This document shows positions 34,465 to 42,530 of a stretch of 64,000 nucleotides of DNA, one piece after another. The position numbers were made by a program, and so were the translations under genes. The stretch covers positions 3,800 to 67,799 of the forward strand of contig DATMER010000117.1 of assembly GCA_035556715.1 (NCBI GenBank). Reading direction: 5' to 3'. This DNA is from DATMER01 sp035556715. GTDB taxonomy: Bacteria > Acidobacteriota > Thermoanaerobaculia > Multivoradales > UBA5704. How positions within the stretch are numbered: position 1 is the stretch's first letter; each line of letters starts with the position of its first letter. The notes under the pieces were generated by a model. That model was not told the DNA's origin. It did no database searches and saw only the letters and a list, made by a program, of their open reading frames with translations.

Positions 34465-35281
34465 AGCGCTATGGCTGGATTTTTTAGTTGACGTCGCTGC
34501 AAGCATTTTTACCGGTGCAGTTGCGGTCGTCGCAGTGTATGTGTGGAGCTGGCTTTCGAAGCGTGCGCAGCGTCGTTGGATGGGCATGTCTGGGAAGAAA
34601 CCAGGTCTGCAAATATACGCTTCGAACCTTACGATAAAGCCAGCTGGCGCAGAACCGGTTGAAGGAGAAGCCGTAACGGTGGGGTTCACGGGCGCTGCAA
34701 TGAACGAAAAAGAGTATCTCAGCGCTCTGAAGCTACGCGATTCGCTGCGCCCTCCGCGGATTATCGAGGGGGTAACAGAACTGTTCCGCAGGCGGGTAGA
34801 GCCGATGGATGTGCATGTTTGCCCGCGGAAGTGGGATGAACGGAAGGTGCCGCATTCAAATCTCGTATTCTTGGGCAGCCCAATTTATAACAGTGGCACA
34901 AAGCACTATCTCAAAGGTGAGCGGGTGAAGTTCTCTTTGGATGCCGACAAACGGCGAGTCCTTCTCATAGACGATCAGGAGTACACGCGAAGCTCCAGCG
35001 TTGACGACTATGGTGTGATCTACCGCATGAATCGGAACGGCAGAAGTATTTTCATCTGCGCGGGCCTCGGGACAGAGGGGACCTGCGAAGCGGCGAACCA
35101 TCTGGCAGTGCGTTGGAAGGAGATAAGGGAAGAGTGCCAGGGCGGGGAGTTTATCGCCCTCCTCAAGAAGAATGCTCACTCAACAAGGCCCAAGATCACG
35201 TACGAGTATAAGGAGGTGCTCGAGAGGGATCGGGAGTACTCAGGACCATCTCAAAATGAATCCGAGCAGCCAGAGACCTGA
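34451..35281 (+). CDS. Membrane-anchored protein of unknown function, atypical base composition
   Basis: This 276-residue protein has one N-terminal transmembrane helix (about 12-33, VDVAASIFTGAVAVVAVYVW) followed by a basic stretch and a soluble domain. The domain contains HSNLVFLGSPIYNSGTKHYL and, later, FICAGLGTEGTCEAANHL, two glycine-rich loops resembling a Rossmann-type nucleotide-binding pocket. I do not recognise a named family. The gene is visibly AT-richer than the window average and uses codons rare elsewhere here (ATA, TTA), so recent acquisition is likely. Translation is coupled to otsB by the overlap. Confidence 0.65.
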   Translation: MSFDKALWLDFLVDVAASIFTGAVAVVAVYVWSWLSKRAQRRWMGMSGKKPGLQIYASNLTIKPAGAEPVEGEAVTVGFTGAAMNEKEYLSALKLRDSLRPPRIIEGVTELFRRRVEPMDVHVCPRKWDERKVPHSNLVFLGSPIYNSGTKHYLKGERVKFSLDADKRRVLLIDDQEYTRSSSVDDYGVIYRMNRNGRSIFICAGLGTEGTCEAANHLAVRWKEIREECQGGEFIALLKKNAHSTRPKITYEYKEVLERDREYSGPSQNESEQPET

Positions 35282-35379
35282 AATCGGAGAGCTGCACACG
35301 GACTGACAGGCGGCTGGAGCAGGCGCCGGTTGGATGGAACCGGTTGGATGGAAGTGGCCAAGGCTGCTAAGGTATCCTC

Positions 35380-35601
35380 ATGAACGCCGCCCGCCGCACC
35401 CTCGGATGCTGGGTCCTCTCCGTCTTTCTGGAGCGTGGCTGCGATCCGACCACGGCGCGGTTGCCGCGGACGGTGCGCCGCGTCCGCACGCTCACCCTCC
35501 GGGAGATGGCCGAGCTGAACCCGCTCGCCGGGTCGCTCATTCCCCTGACCAACCTGCGGCGGTTCCCCCGGCCACGGCGGGCATCCCGGCGCCGTCCTTG
35601 A
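35380..35601 (+). CDS. Possible small basic protein (73 aa)
   Basis: ATG 35380 lies 6 nt after TGC-TAAGGT (35365-35373), an extended -10-like element, without an SD. The product is Arg-rich with no motif. The -10 may instead serve the operon at 35671, in which case this would be leader sequence. Confidence 0.25.
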   Translation: MNAARRTLGCWVLSVFLERGCDPTTARLPRTVRRVRTLTLREMAELNPLAGSLIPLTNLRRFPRPRRASRRRP

Positions 35602-35670
35602 CACCCCCCCTCCCGGGCCATACGCTTTCCAGGCGCAAAACCTTCTGTCCACTAGCTCGTAGGAGCGACC

Positions 35671-36468
35671 ATGGGCCTCAGAGAAGTCCTCAGCAAGATG
35701 AAGATCGTGGAGATCACGCCCGACGACGGGATGCCTGGCCTGTCGTCCTCGGCGGGTAGATCCTCTTCCGCCCTGTCCGGACAGCCGACGGACATCCGGG
35801 AGCTGCTCGGCACCATGCCGCCGCCGCCGGGTGCCGACGAGGACGAGAAGGCCTTCGAGGCCGCAGCGGCCTCGGCGAAGGCGGGGGAAGGGTCGGGGGA
35901 TGCTGGACCGGTTGGAGAGATCGCCGGCATGGATATCCCTGACTTCATGGCCATCTACAAGGCCGCAGGCATCCAGGACCCGGCCCACGGCTATACCGCG
36001 CACAAGGTGCTGGAGATCCTGTCGTCGTCGGACCTCGCCAACCTCGACTCCCGGGCCAAGGCCGCGGCTCTTGCCGGGTTCCTGCGCATGAACCCCACGG
36101 GTCCCGTGCCCCTCACCGACGTGGTGCAGGACGCGGTCCGCCGCGACCAGGCCCTCGACCGCTTCGAGGACTTCCTGCGGACCAAGCTCAAGGCGCGCAC
36201 CGAGGAGGTGGAGAAGGAGAACGCCCGCCTCCAGGCGGAGATCGACGAGCTCGTCCGGCGCAACCGCGAGCAGATGGAAACCAACCGCCGTACCCTGGAA
36301 GGGGAGGAGGCCCGCCTCGCCCAGTGGCAGTTGAACAAGAAGGCCGAGGAGCGCCGGCTCTTTGAAGCCGTGTCTCCCTTCGTTGAGACCAACCCGATCA
36401 CGACCGGGGAGGCGGCCGCGCCGTCCGCGCCCGCTCCGGCGGGTGGAGCCCCCGAGAACCAGGCCTAG
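35671..36468 (+). CDS. Coiled-coil protein in PspA/AAA operon
   Basis: This 265-residue protein has SD TAGGAGCG before ATG 35671. An acidic, Ser/Pro-rich N-terminus (1-90) precedes a helical region (YKAAGIQDPAHGYTAHKVLEIL) and a long coiled coil (about 165-230, starting FEDFLRTKLKARTEEVEKEN). The tail is Ala/Pro-rich. No membrane segment is visible. I do not recognise the family. It is followed by pspA (60 bp) and an AAA ATPase, suggesting a scaffold or adaptor for them. Confidence 0.75.
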   Translation: MGLREVLSKMKIVEITPDDGMPGLSSSAGRSSSALSGQPTDIRELLGTMPPPPGADEDEKAFEAAAASAKAGEGSGDAGPVGEIAGMDIPDFMAIYKAAGIQDPAHGYTAHKVLEILSSSDLANLDSRAKAAALAGFLRMNPTGPVPLTDVVQDAVRRDQALDRFEDFLRTKLKARTEEVEKENARLQAEIDELVRRNREQMETNRRTLEGEEARLAQWQLNKKAEERRLFEAVSPFVETNPITTGEAAAPSAPAPAGGAPENQA

Positions 36469-36528
36469 CTCCATGCCCCCAGGGATACCTCTTCCGATAC
36501 TGCTTCCGATGCTTCCGAGGAGACGACC

Positions 36529-37296
36529 ATGTTCCAGCGTCTAGCCCGCGTCCTGAAGTCCTGGATCGGCTTCTTCATCTCCTTCGCCGAGGATCCGGAG
36601 GTCATGCTCCAGGAGTCGATCGAGGAGATGCGCAACACCCTGCCCAAGCTGAACCAGATCCTCGTCACCACCCGCGCCACCGTCATCCGGCTGGAGCAAG
36701 AGCGCGGCGAGCTGGAGCAGAAGGAGAGGCAGCTCGTCGGTTCCATCCAGGCCGCCCTCAAGGAGGGGAGCCCGGAGACCCGCCGCATCGCCGAGGATGA
36801 CGCCGCCACGCTGCAGCAGGTGCGGCAGGAGCTGACTGCCACCCGCGAGCAGATCATGGCGGCCTCGAACGCCTTCCAGAACGCCCAGATCACGGTCGAG
36901 GACATCAAGGGCAAGCTGCGCACCAAGATCGAGACCAGCCGCAAGGCCATCCAGGAGTCGAAGAAGGCCGCGGTGCTCAAGAACGCCGCCAGCGCCCTGG
37001 CCGAGCTCGACACCTACGGCACGGCTTCGACCGCGGACAAGTACCTCGACGAGATCAAGCAGCGAGTGGCCGAGTCGAAGGCCGCGGTCGAGGTGGCCAC
37101 CGGCGGCCTGGACGTCGACCGCATCAAGACCGAGCGCAAGGCGCGGCAGCTCCAGGCCCAGAGCATCCTCTCGGAGTTCGAGGTGGAGATGGGCCTCAAG
37201 AAACCCGATGCCGTGCGCGAGGCCGCGCCGTTCCCGACCGAGTCGACGGCGCAGTCGACTCCGCAGGCCACTCCCCAGAAGACCGGAGGGGCGTAA
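36529..37296 (+). CDS. pspA: PspA/IM30 (bacterial ESCRT-III) family protein
   Basis: This 255-residue all-helical protein has the family start MFQRLARVLKSWIGFFISFAE, an amphipathic N-terminal helix, then PEVMLQESIEEMRNTLPKLNQ and long coiled-coil helices to about residue 220. PspA/Vipp1 proteins assemble into rods and rings that bind and remodel stressed inner membranes, and are structurally ESCRT-III members. No PspBC or PspF-type regulator is present; the operon instead supplies a coiled-coil protein and an AAA ATPase. It ends 10 bp before the ATPase start. Confidence 0.92.
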   Translation: MFQRLARVLKSWIGFFISFAEDPEVMLQESIEEMRNTLPKLNQILVTTRATVIRLEQERGELEQKERQLVGSIQAALKEGSPETRRIAEDDAATLQQVRQELTATREQIMAASNAFQNAQITVEDIKGKLRTKIETSRKAIQESKKAAVLKNAASALAELDTYGTASTADKYLDEIKQRVAESKAAVEVATGGLDVDRIKTERKARQLQAQSILSEFEVEMGLKKPDAVREAAPFPTESTAQSTPQATPQKTGGA

Positions 37297-37306
37297 GCCA
37301 CCCAGG

Positions 37307-39064
37307 ATGGCGACCGTCGCATCCACTCCCGCCGCGTTCCTCGAATCGCTGCCCTCCTGGGCGGCGGACCTGGTCCGCGCCGTGCGGGCCAAGCAGGCGA
37401 ACACGTTCGCCATCCACGGCGTGCCTTCCGACCTGGTGCCGCTGCGCAGCTCCTCCGGCTTCCGCTTCCTGTCGCTGGAGGAGTTCCTTGTCTCGCAGCT
37501 CTTCGGGGGCTGGACGTCGATCCTCACGTACAACCGCGCCGAGGGGCTGGGCTTTGCCACGCCCGCGGCGCGCTCGCACTTCGAGGAGCGGCTGCGGAGC
37601 TACGACGCGGTCCACGGCACGACCTGGGCCGACCGCCTGCCCCGCGACGCGGCGAACTGCTTCGCCCTGCTCGACTCGTACTTCCGGCACTGCACGGCGC
37701 TGACTCCCGCCCGGCCGGTGGTGCTGATGCTCCCCTTTGCCGAAACGGTCGTTCCAGCCGCCGACGTGTCCAACCGCGGCCCCGAGGACCGCGCCGTCCT
37801 CGTCTACCTGCGGAAGTGGTCGCAGGACCCCGTGCTCCTGGCCAAGAACATCGTCATTGTCCTGGTGACCGAGACGCTGGCCGACCTCGATCCCAAGCTG
37901 CTGCGCTCCCACGCCACGCGGGAAGTCGAGATTGTGCGCCCGACCCAGGGGGAGCGGCTGGAGTACCTGGAGGCGGTCAGGGCGCCCGAGTGGTACCGGA
38001 AGATGTCCGAGCTGCCTCCCGACCGGCTGGCCGAGCTCACCGCGGGCATGACCCGGGTGCAGCTTGGGCAGATGCTCGACGGCGCCGACGCCAACAACGA
38101 GGTCCTGACGCGGGAGCGGGTGCGGGGGATCAAGAAAGAAGTCATCGAGACCGAGGGGCTCGGCCTGCTCGAGTACCTGGAGCCCAAGTACGACCTCTCC
38201 ATGGTGGCGGGCATGCCCGCGGTCAAGGACCGCCTGCGCCGTGCCGCCCGTGCCATCGCCCGGGGCAATCCGGCGGCCGTGCCCATGGGCTACCTGGTCT
38301 GCGGGCCGGTGGGGAGCGCCAAGTCGTTCCTGGTGGAGTGCTTCTCGAACGAGATCGGCTTCCCCTGCGTGAAGCTCAAGAACTTCCGCTCCATGTGGGT
38401 GGGCGAGACCGAGGCGAACCTGGAGCGGATTCTCAAAATCCTCGCCGCGCTGACCCCGGTCGGGGTGGTGATCGACGAGGCGGACGCGGCGCTCGGCAAC
38501 CGCGAGCAGTCGGGCGATTCGGGCACCCAGAACCGGGTCTTCGCCCAGATCGCGACCTTCATGGGGGACACCCGCTACCGCGGCAGGATCCTCTGGTTCC
38601 TGATCACGTCCCGTCCCGACCTGCTGCCCATCGACCTGAAGCGCCAGGGCCGGGCCGAGGAGCACATCCCCCTCTTCTATCCGGAGACGGTGGAGGAGTA
38701 CGACGAGATCTACCGGGTGATGCTCAAGAAGCTGGGGATCAAGACCCAGGTCACGAAGCTCTCGGAGGTCGCCGCGGAGGAGTACCTTCTCGGCCTCTCG
38801 GGGTCGGACCTCGAATCGGTGCTCGTCCGGGCCGTTCTGGAAGCGGAGGCCGCGGAGGCGCCCGAGGTCACGGCCGAGCACCTCAAGAAGGCCTTCGAAG
38901 ACTTCCTGCCGCCCTCCAACTCCCGCGAGCGGGAGATGCAGATCCTCTGCGCCGTGATGGAGTCCACCAGCCGCGAGTTGCTCCCCGAGCGCTACCGGAA
39001 CATGGACCGCGGCGACATCCAGGCGATGATCTCGGAAATCAAGCGCGAGCTGCGGCTGTCGTAA
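37307..39064 (+). CDS. Classical AAA ATPase partnered with PspA
   Basis: This 585-residue protein starts at ATG 37307, with GGATGG context and weak SD CCAGG. An N-terminal domain of about 310 residues (possibly a degenerate AAA module: VVLMLPFAETVVPAAD, then DLDPKLLRSHATREVEIVRP) precedes the active module. Walker A is a variant, CGPVGSAKS (about 330-338), Walker B is GVVIDEADAAL (about 384-394), and sensor/arginine region ITSRPDLLPIDLKRQGR follows. The lid contains LSGSDLESVLVRAVLEA. The arrangement resembles CDC48/Ycf46-like remodelling ATPases. In this operon it may disassemble or recycle PspA polymers. Confidence 0.85.
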   Translation: MATVASTPAAFLESLPSWAADLVRAVRAKQANTFAIHGVPSDLVPLRSSSGFRFLSLEEFLVSQLFGGWTSILTYNRAEGLGFATPAARSHFEERLRSYDAVHGTTWADRLPRDAANCFALLDSYFRHCTALTPARPVVLMLPFAETVVPAADVSNRGPEDRAVLVYLRKWSQDPVLLAKNIVIVLVTETLADLDPKLLRSHATREVEIVRPTQGERLEYLEAVRAPEWYRKMSELPPDRLAELTAGMTRVQLGQMLDGADANNEVLTRERVRGIKKEVIETEGLGLLEYLEPKYDLSMVAGMPAVKDRLRRAARAIARGNPAAVPMGYLVCGPVGSAKSFLVECFSNEIGFPCVKLKNFRSMWVGETEANLERILKILAALTPVGVVIDEADAALGNREQSGDSGTQNRVFAQIATFMGDTRYRGRILWFLITSRPDLLPIDLKRQGRAEEHIPLFYPETVEEYDEIYRVMLKKLGIKTQVTKLSEVAAEEYLLGLSGSDLESVLVRAVLEAEAAEAPEVTAEHLKKAFEDFLPPSNSREREMQILCAVMESTSRELLPERYRNMDRGDIQAMISEIKRELRLS

Positions 39065-39086
39065 GCCGCAGCTCGGCTCTCCTCAC

Positions 39087-40703
39087 TCACGGGCAGGTGG
39101 CGAAGGCGTTCGTGTCCTGAACGGGCGCGAAGGGCTTGCCCTGTGGGTTGAAGTACTGGCGAGTGCTGCCGGTCTTGGTGTCCGTCACGGTGACTAGCAC
39201 CTCGACGTTGGTCAGGCCGCTGGCGAAGACCCAGAAGCGGTCGAAATCGTCGCAGGCGTTCAGCACCTTGAGGGTCAGCTCGGTGTTGTCCTCGTCGAAG
39301 AACCAAAAGGTTCCCGAATCATCTCCGAGCTTCACCGCGTGGGCTGGACCGTGGGCGCTCGCCGTCGTCCAGTCCGCCTGCACCTTGAAGCGCCCGCCGG
39401 CGAGGCAGAGGGTCGTGGAGCCTGGCAAACAGGTGCTGGACGGCTGGGTCGGGGTGAGGAAGTTGAAGAACACGTGCTCGGCGAGGGCCTGGCCGCTCGA
39501 CAGCCCCGCCTCGTTGTCGAACTGCCAGTGGATGCCGCCGTAGATCCGGCTCTGCCCCGCCTCTTCCGCGGCGTCGGAGAGGCTGGTGAAGGATCGGGTC
39601 ACCCCGGGAAGAGCGTCCGACGTTGTGCTGAAGGAGATCGCGTCGGTGCCGATGAAGAGCGCGATGATCCGCGCGCTCGCGCTGCTGAAGGTGCTGTGGC
39701 CCGAGGTGTAGGACGGGAACGGCGGCGTCGCGATGAACGAGGTCCAGGCCGGGTCGGCCGTGGTGGCGGGGTTGCCGTCGGTGTCCGCGTGCTGGATCCC
39801 GGTCACCGGGCGCCAACTGCTGTAGTAGTACTTATGGTCCCAGGAGACGATCGCCGCGTCGGCGTTGGCCATTGCAAGGAGGGCGAAGAGCCGGGCGTTC
39901 ATGAATATGTTGAGCCCCTCCGCCCTGGAGAGATCCTGGGCGATGACGTGCCAGTGGCCGGGCGGCGTGGCGGTGCCGGGGCCGTCCGCCCAGAACAGGG
40001 CGATCTGGGACTGCTCGGCCGTACGGTGCGGGCTGTCGGCCTCGCCCAGGCGCTGGACCTCGAGGAAGGCGGCCGTGTACTCGGGGCTGGTCGAGGCCGG
40101 CGGAGGACCCTGCCGGAACTGGGACGCGTGGGTCATGGTCCAGGGCGTGACGGAGGGCCAGTTGGGCAGCAGCGGCGCGGCGAACCCGGGCGGCGTGGGC
40201 GCCCACCAGTTGGCCCCGGTCGGCGGCTCGTAGCTCACGGTCGTGCCCGAGCCGTCGTCGCCGCGCAGGGCCATGATCTGCTGAGCGACCGACTTCCCCC
40301 AATCGACGCCGTTGGTCTCCGGGGTGCCGTTCGGGATCTCCGCCAGCGATGCCGCGAGGGCGGCGTCGAAGGCCGCCTCCTGCGCCGGGAACAGCTCGAC
40401 CAGAACGTCATGAGCCGCCGAAGCCGCCGCGGCCTCCGCCGAAACGGGGGAGACGAACTCGACCGGCTGGACGAGATAGGGCGTAAACGGCCCGCCGCTC
40501 ACGCTGTTGATCGCGTCGAAGATCGCGACATGGACGCAGGCGAGCGCGCGGCCGGCCTTCGGCGGCGCCGTCCTGTCCATCTGGATCGCGTCCAGAGCGA
40601 CCTCGTTCCAGTCGAGCACCACGTCCGCCCTGCCGGCGGTTGAAAATCCGAGCAGCAGCAACAGGCTGATGCCCGGTACACTTACACCCCTGGTCCTGAC
40701 CAT
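39087..40703 (-). CDS. Exported vanadium-haloperoxidase/PAP2-like protein with AFATCP C-terminal domain
   Basis: This 538-residue protein starts at ATG 40703 behind SD GCGGAGGG, with a signal peptide (about 1-27). The vanadate/phosphate pocket is visible: YYYSSWRPVTGI, PFPSYTSGHSTFSSA and SRIYGGIHWQFDNE. Such proteins are vanadium-dependent haloperoxidases or acid phosphatases; the sequence alone does not decide. Residues 433-538 form a distinct domain (CLAGGRFKVQADW, DRFWVFASGLTNVEV, ending DTNAFATCP) that also ends the LamG protein at 8446-9552. It is convergent with the AAA ATPase gene. Confidence 0.87.
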   Translation of the reverse strand: MVRTRGVSVPGISLLLLLGFSTAGRADVVLDWNEVALDAIQMDRTAPPKAGRALACVHVAIFDAINSVSGGPFTPYLVQPVEFVSPVSAEAAAASAAHDVLVELFPAQEAAFDAALAASLAEIPNGTPETNGVDWGKSVAQQIMALRGDDGSGTTVSYEPPTGANWWAPTPPGFAAPLLPNWPSVTPWTMTHASQFRQGPPPASTSPEYTAAFLEVQRLGEADSPHRTAEQSQIALFWADGPGTATPPGHWHVIAQDLSRAEGLNIFMNARLFALLAMANADAAIVSWDHKYYYSSWRPVTGIQHADTDGNPATTADPAWTSFIATPPFPSYTSGHSTFSSASARIIALFIGTDAISFSTTSDALPGVTRSFTSLSDAAEEAGQSRIYGGIHWQFDNEAGLSSGQALAEHVFFNFLTPTQPSSTCLPGSTTLCLAGGRFKVQADWTTASAHGPAHAVKLGDDSGTFWFFDEDNTELTLKVLNACDDFDRFWVFASGLTNVEVLVTVTDTKTGSTRQYFNPQGKPFAPVQDTNAFATCP

Positions 40704-40769
40704 AGAGAGCCCTCCGCAAGAATGAGTCGAGGCTAGCCCTTTTCGGCCCCGGCCGTCAAACATGCTGCG

Positions 40770-42431
40770 TCATGCGCGCTCGCCCGGCCGCTGCTCGCCC
40801 CAATGCTCGGGCCACTCGATCTCGTGGGGCAGGGTGCCGAGCGTCTGCATGATATGGATCAGCTTCTGGTGCAGGCGCTCGCGCTCGGCCGCGACCTCCG
40901 GTGACACCTTCGTGTCCGGATGCCCGAGGTTGCGCACCTCGCGCTCGTCCCGGGGGACGGCCAGGTCGTACATCTCGTACTCGAACGGGCGGTCGGTAAA
41001 GATGTCGAAGTAGACCGCGTACTTCCACCTCTTCTCGACGATCGCCCGGATGTGGGCCGCCGCGGAGACGAAGAAGTACATGTCCTCATAGGTGAAGTGG
41101 ATGTGGTTCTGCACCTCGGCCCTGGGATCGGACAGGATCGGCGAGAGGTCCTTCCCCTTGAACACCCAGCGGTCGAGATCGGGGACTCCGGCAAGGTTGG
41201 CCAGCGTGGGCAGCAGATCGATCAGGCTGACCAGCGAGTCCGTCTGCGCGCCCCGGCAATGCTTGAAGAGGTTCGGGTTCGAAATCACGAAGGGGACGTT
41301 CAGCGTCTCCTCGTACATGTTGAACATCTTCTGCCGCTGGAGGCCGTGGGACATGGCCATGTCGCCGTGGTCGCTGATGCGGACGACGACCGTGTCGTCG
41401 AAGTGCGGTGATCTCTTGAGCGCCTCGAGCACCTCCATGATCTGGTGATCGATGTGCTTGCAGAGGTACGCGTAGAAGCGGCAGTAGCCGAGCTGCAGGT
41501 CGGTGTCGTCGGCGGTGATCTGGCCGCCGCCCTGGTTGCTCACCGCCCGGAACTGGGCCTGGCTTCGCGGCTTGGTGGAGAGATCCTCGTTCCAGGTCGG
41601 CGGCCGGTCGATCGGCAGATGCTGGAAGTCCTCGTCCTTGTAGCCCGCGGCCTGGTAGAGCGGCGTGGTGTTGTTGCCGCCGGTGCCGGGATAGGCCAGC
41701 ACGTCGTGCGGGTTGACCAGGGAGACGATCAGGCAGAACGGCTTGTCGGAGTCGTAGGTGTGGAGGAAGTGGACCACGCTCTCCGGCTCGAGGACCTCGT
41801 AGGGCACGTCGCCGTACTTGGCGGCCTGGCCGCGGCCGTCGATGAAACGCTGATCGTTTTTCGTGCTGCCGGCGCCCATGTTTTCGATCTTCAGGTTGTC
41901 TCCGGCGTCGGGCATCGTCCAGCCGTCGAAGCCGTAGCGCTCGGCGATCTGCTTTACATCCGCCCTGGTCCAGTATTTCTGATCAATCCCTTTTTCCGGG
42001 TCGCGCACCCAGTTGGCCGGCTTGGTGAGGTGCCACTTGCCCTTGTAGATGACGTTGTACCCGGCGGTCTTGAGGATCTTGGCCAGGTTCTGGATGTTGC
42101 TGGGCATGCCGCGCTGGCGGCGCTCCTTGATGTTCAGGGAGACGGCCTGCGCCGTGCCCTGGCCGGGCGTCACGTCCTCCGCGAACCTGCTGATGTTGTC
42201 GAACTCCAGGACCTCGGTGACCCCGTGCTGCGCGGGGTAGAGGCCGGTGAGCATCGTGACGCGGGCGGGCGAGCAGGTGCAGGAGTTTGTATAGGCGCGG
42301 TCGAAGCTGATCCCGTTCTCCCTGAGCCAGCTCATCGCCGGGAGGTTCTTCTCCTCCCAGGCCTCCGGCCAGTAGGGATGTCCGCTCTGCTGGTCGGTGA
42401 TCACGATCATGAAGTTCGGCTTGCGCGGCAT
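40770..42431 (-). CDS. Sulfatase (FGly-dependent)
   Basis: This 553-residue protein has SD AGAGGAGGAG before ATG 42431. The formylglycine signature is CSPARVTMLTG with Cys53 as the residue to be oxidised; metal ligands are in FMIVITDQQ and VRISDHGDMAMSHG. No signal peptide is visible, so it may act inside the cell or use another route. It needs a formylglycine-generating enzyme, not encoded here. The substrate is unknown; it could equally be a phosphonate monoester hydrolase, which shares the motif. Confidence 0.88.
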   Translation of the reverse strand: MPRKPNFMIVITDQQSGHPYWPEAWEEKNLPAMSWLRENGISFDRAYTNSCTCSPARVTMLTGLYPAQHGVTEVLEFDNISRFAEDVTPGQGTAQAVSLNIKERRQRGMPSNIQNLAKILKTAGYNVIYKGKWHLTKPANWVRDPEKGIDQKYWTRADVKQIAERYGFDGWTMPDAGDNLKIENMGAGSTKNDQRFIDGRGQAAKYGDVPYEVLEPESVVHFLHTYDSDKPFCLIVSLVNPHDVLAYPGTGGNNTTPLYQAAGYKDEDFQHLPIDRPPTWNEDLSTKPRSQAQFRAVSNQGGGQITADDTDLQLGYCRFYAYLCKHIDHQIMEVLEALKRSPHFDDTVVVRISDHGDMAMSHGLQRQKMFNMYEETLNVPFVISNPNLFKHCRGAQTDSLVSLIDLLPTLANLAGVPDLDRWVFKGKDLSPILSDPRAEVQNHIHFTYEDMYFFVSAAAHIRAIVEKRWKYAVYFDIFTDRPFEYEMYDLAVPRDEREVRNLGHPDTKVSPEVAAERERLHQKLIHIMQTLGTLPHEIEWPEHWGEQRPGERA

Positions 42432-42530
42432 GAAGCTCCTCCTCTTGAGAACCGGCCGGTGCGGCCGGGCTCGATCACGGTCCGGCAGTGGGACGAAGGA
42501 GGGAAGGATCGCACCGATCGCGGGCGGGGA

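Noticed and set aside
34856..35179. Minus-strand ORF inside the orphan membrane-protein gene
   Set aside because: No SD or motif, and the plus-strand frame has coding character and translational coupling to otsB.
39136..40643. Plus-strand ORF of 434 residues over the haloperoxidase-like gene
   Set aside because: Shadow of the minus-strand gene, which has a signal peptide, SD and active-site motifs.
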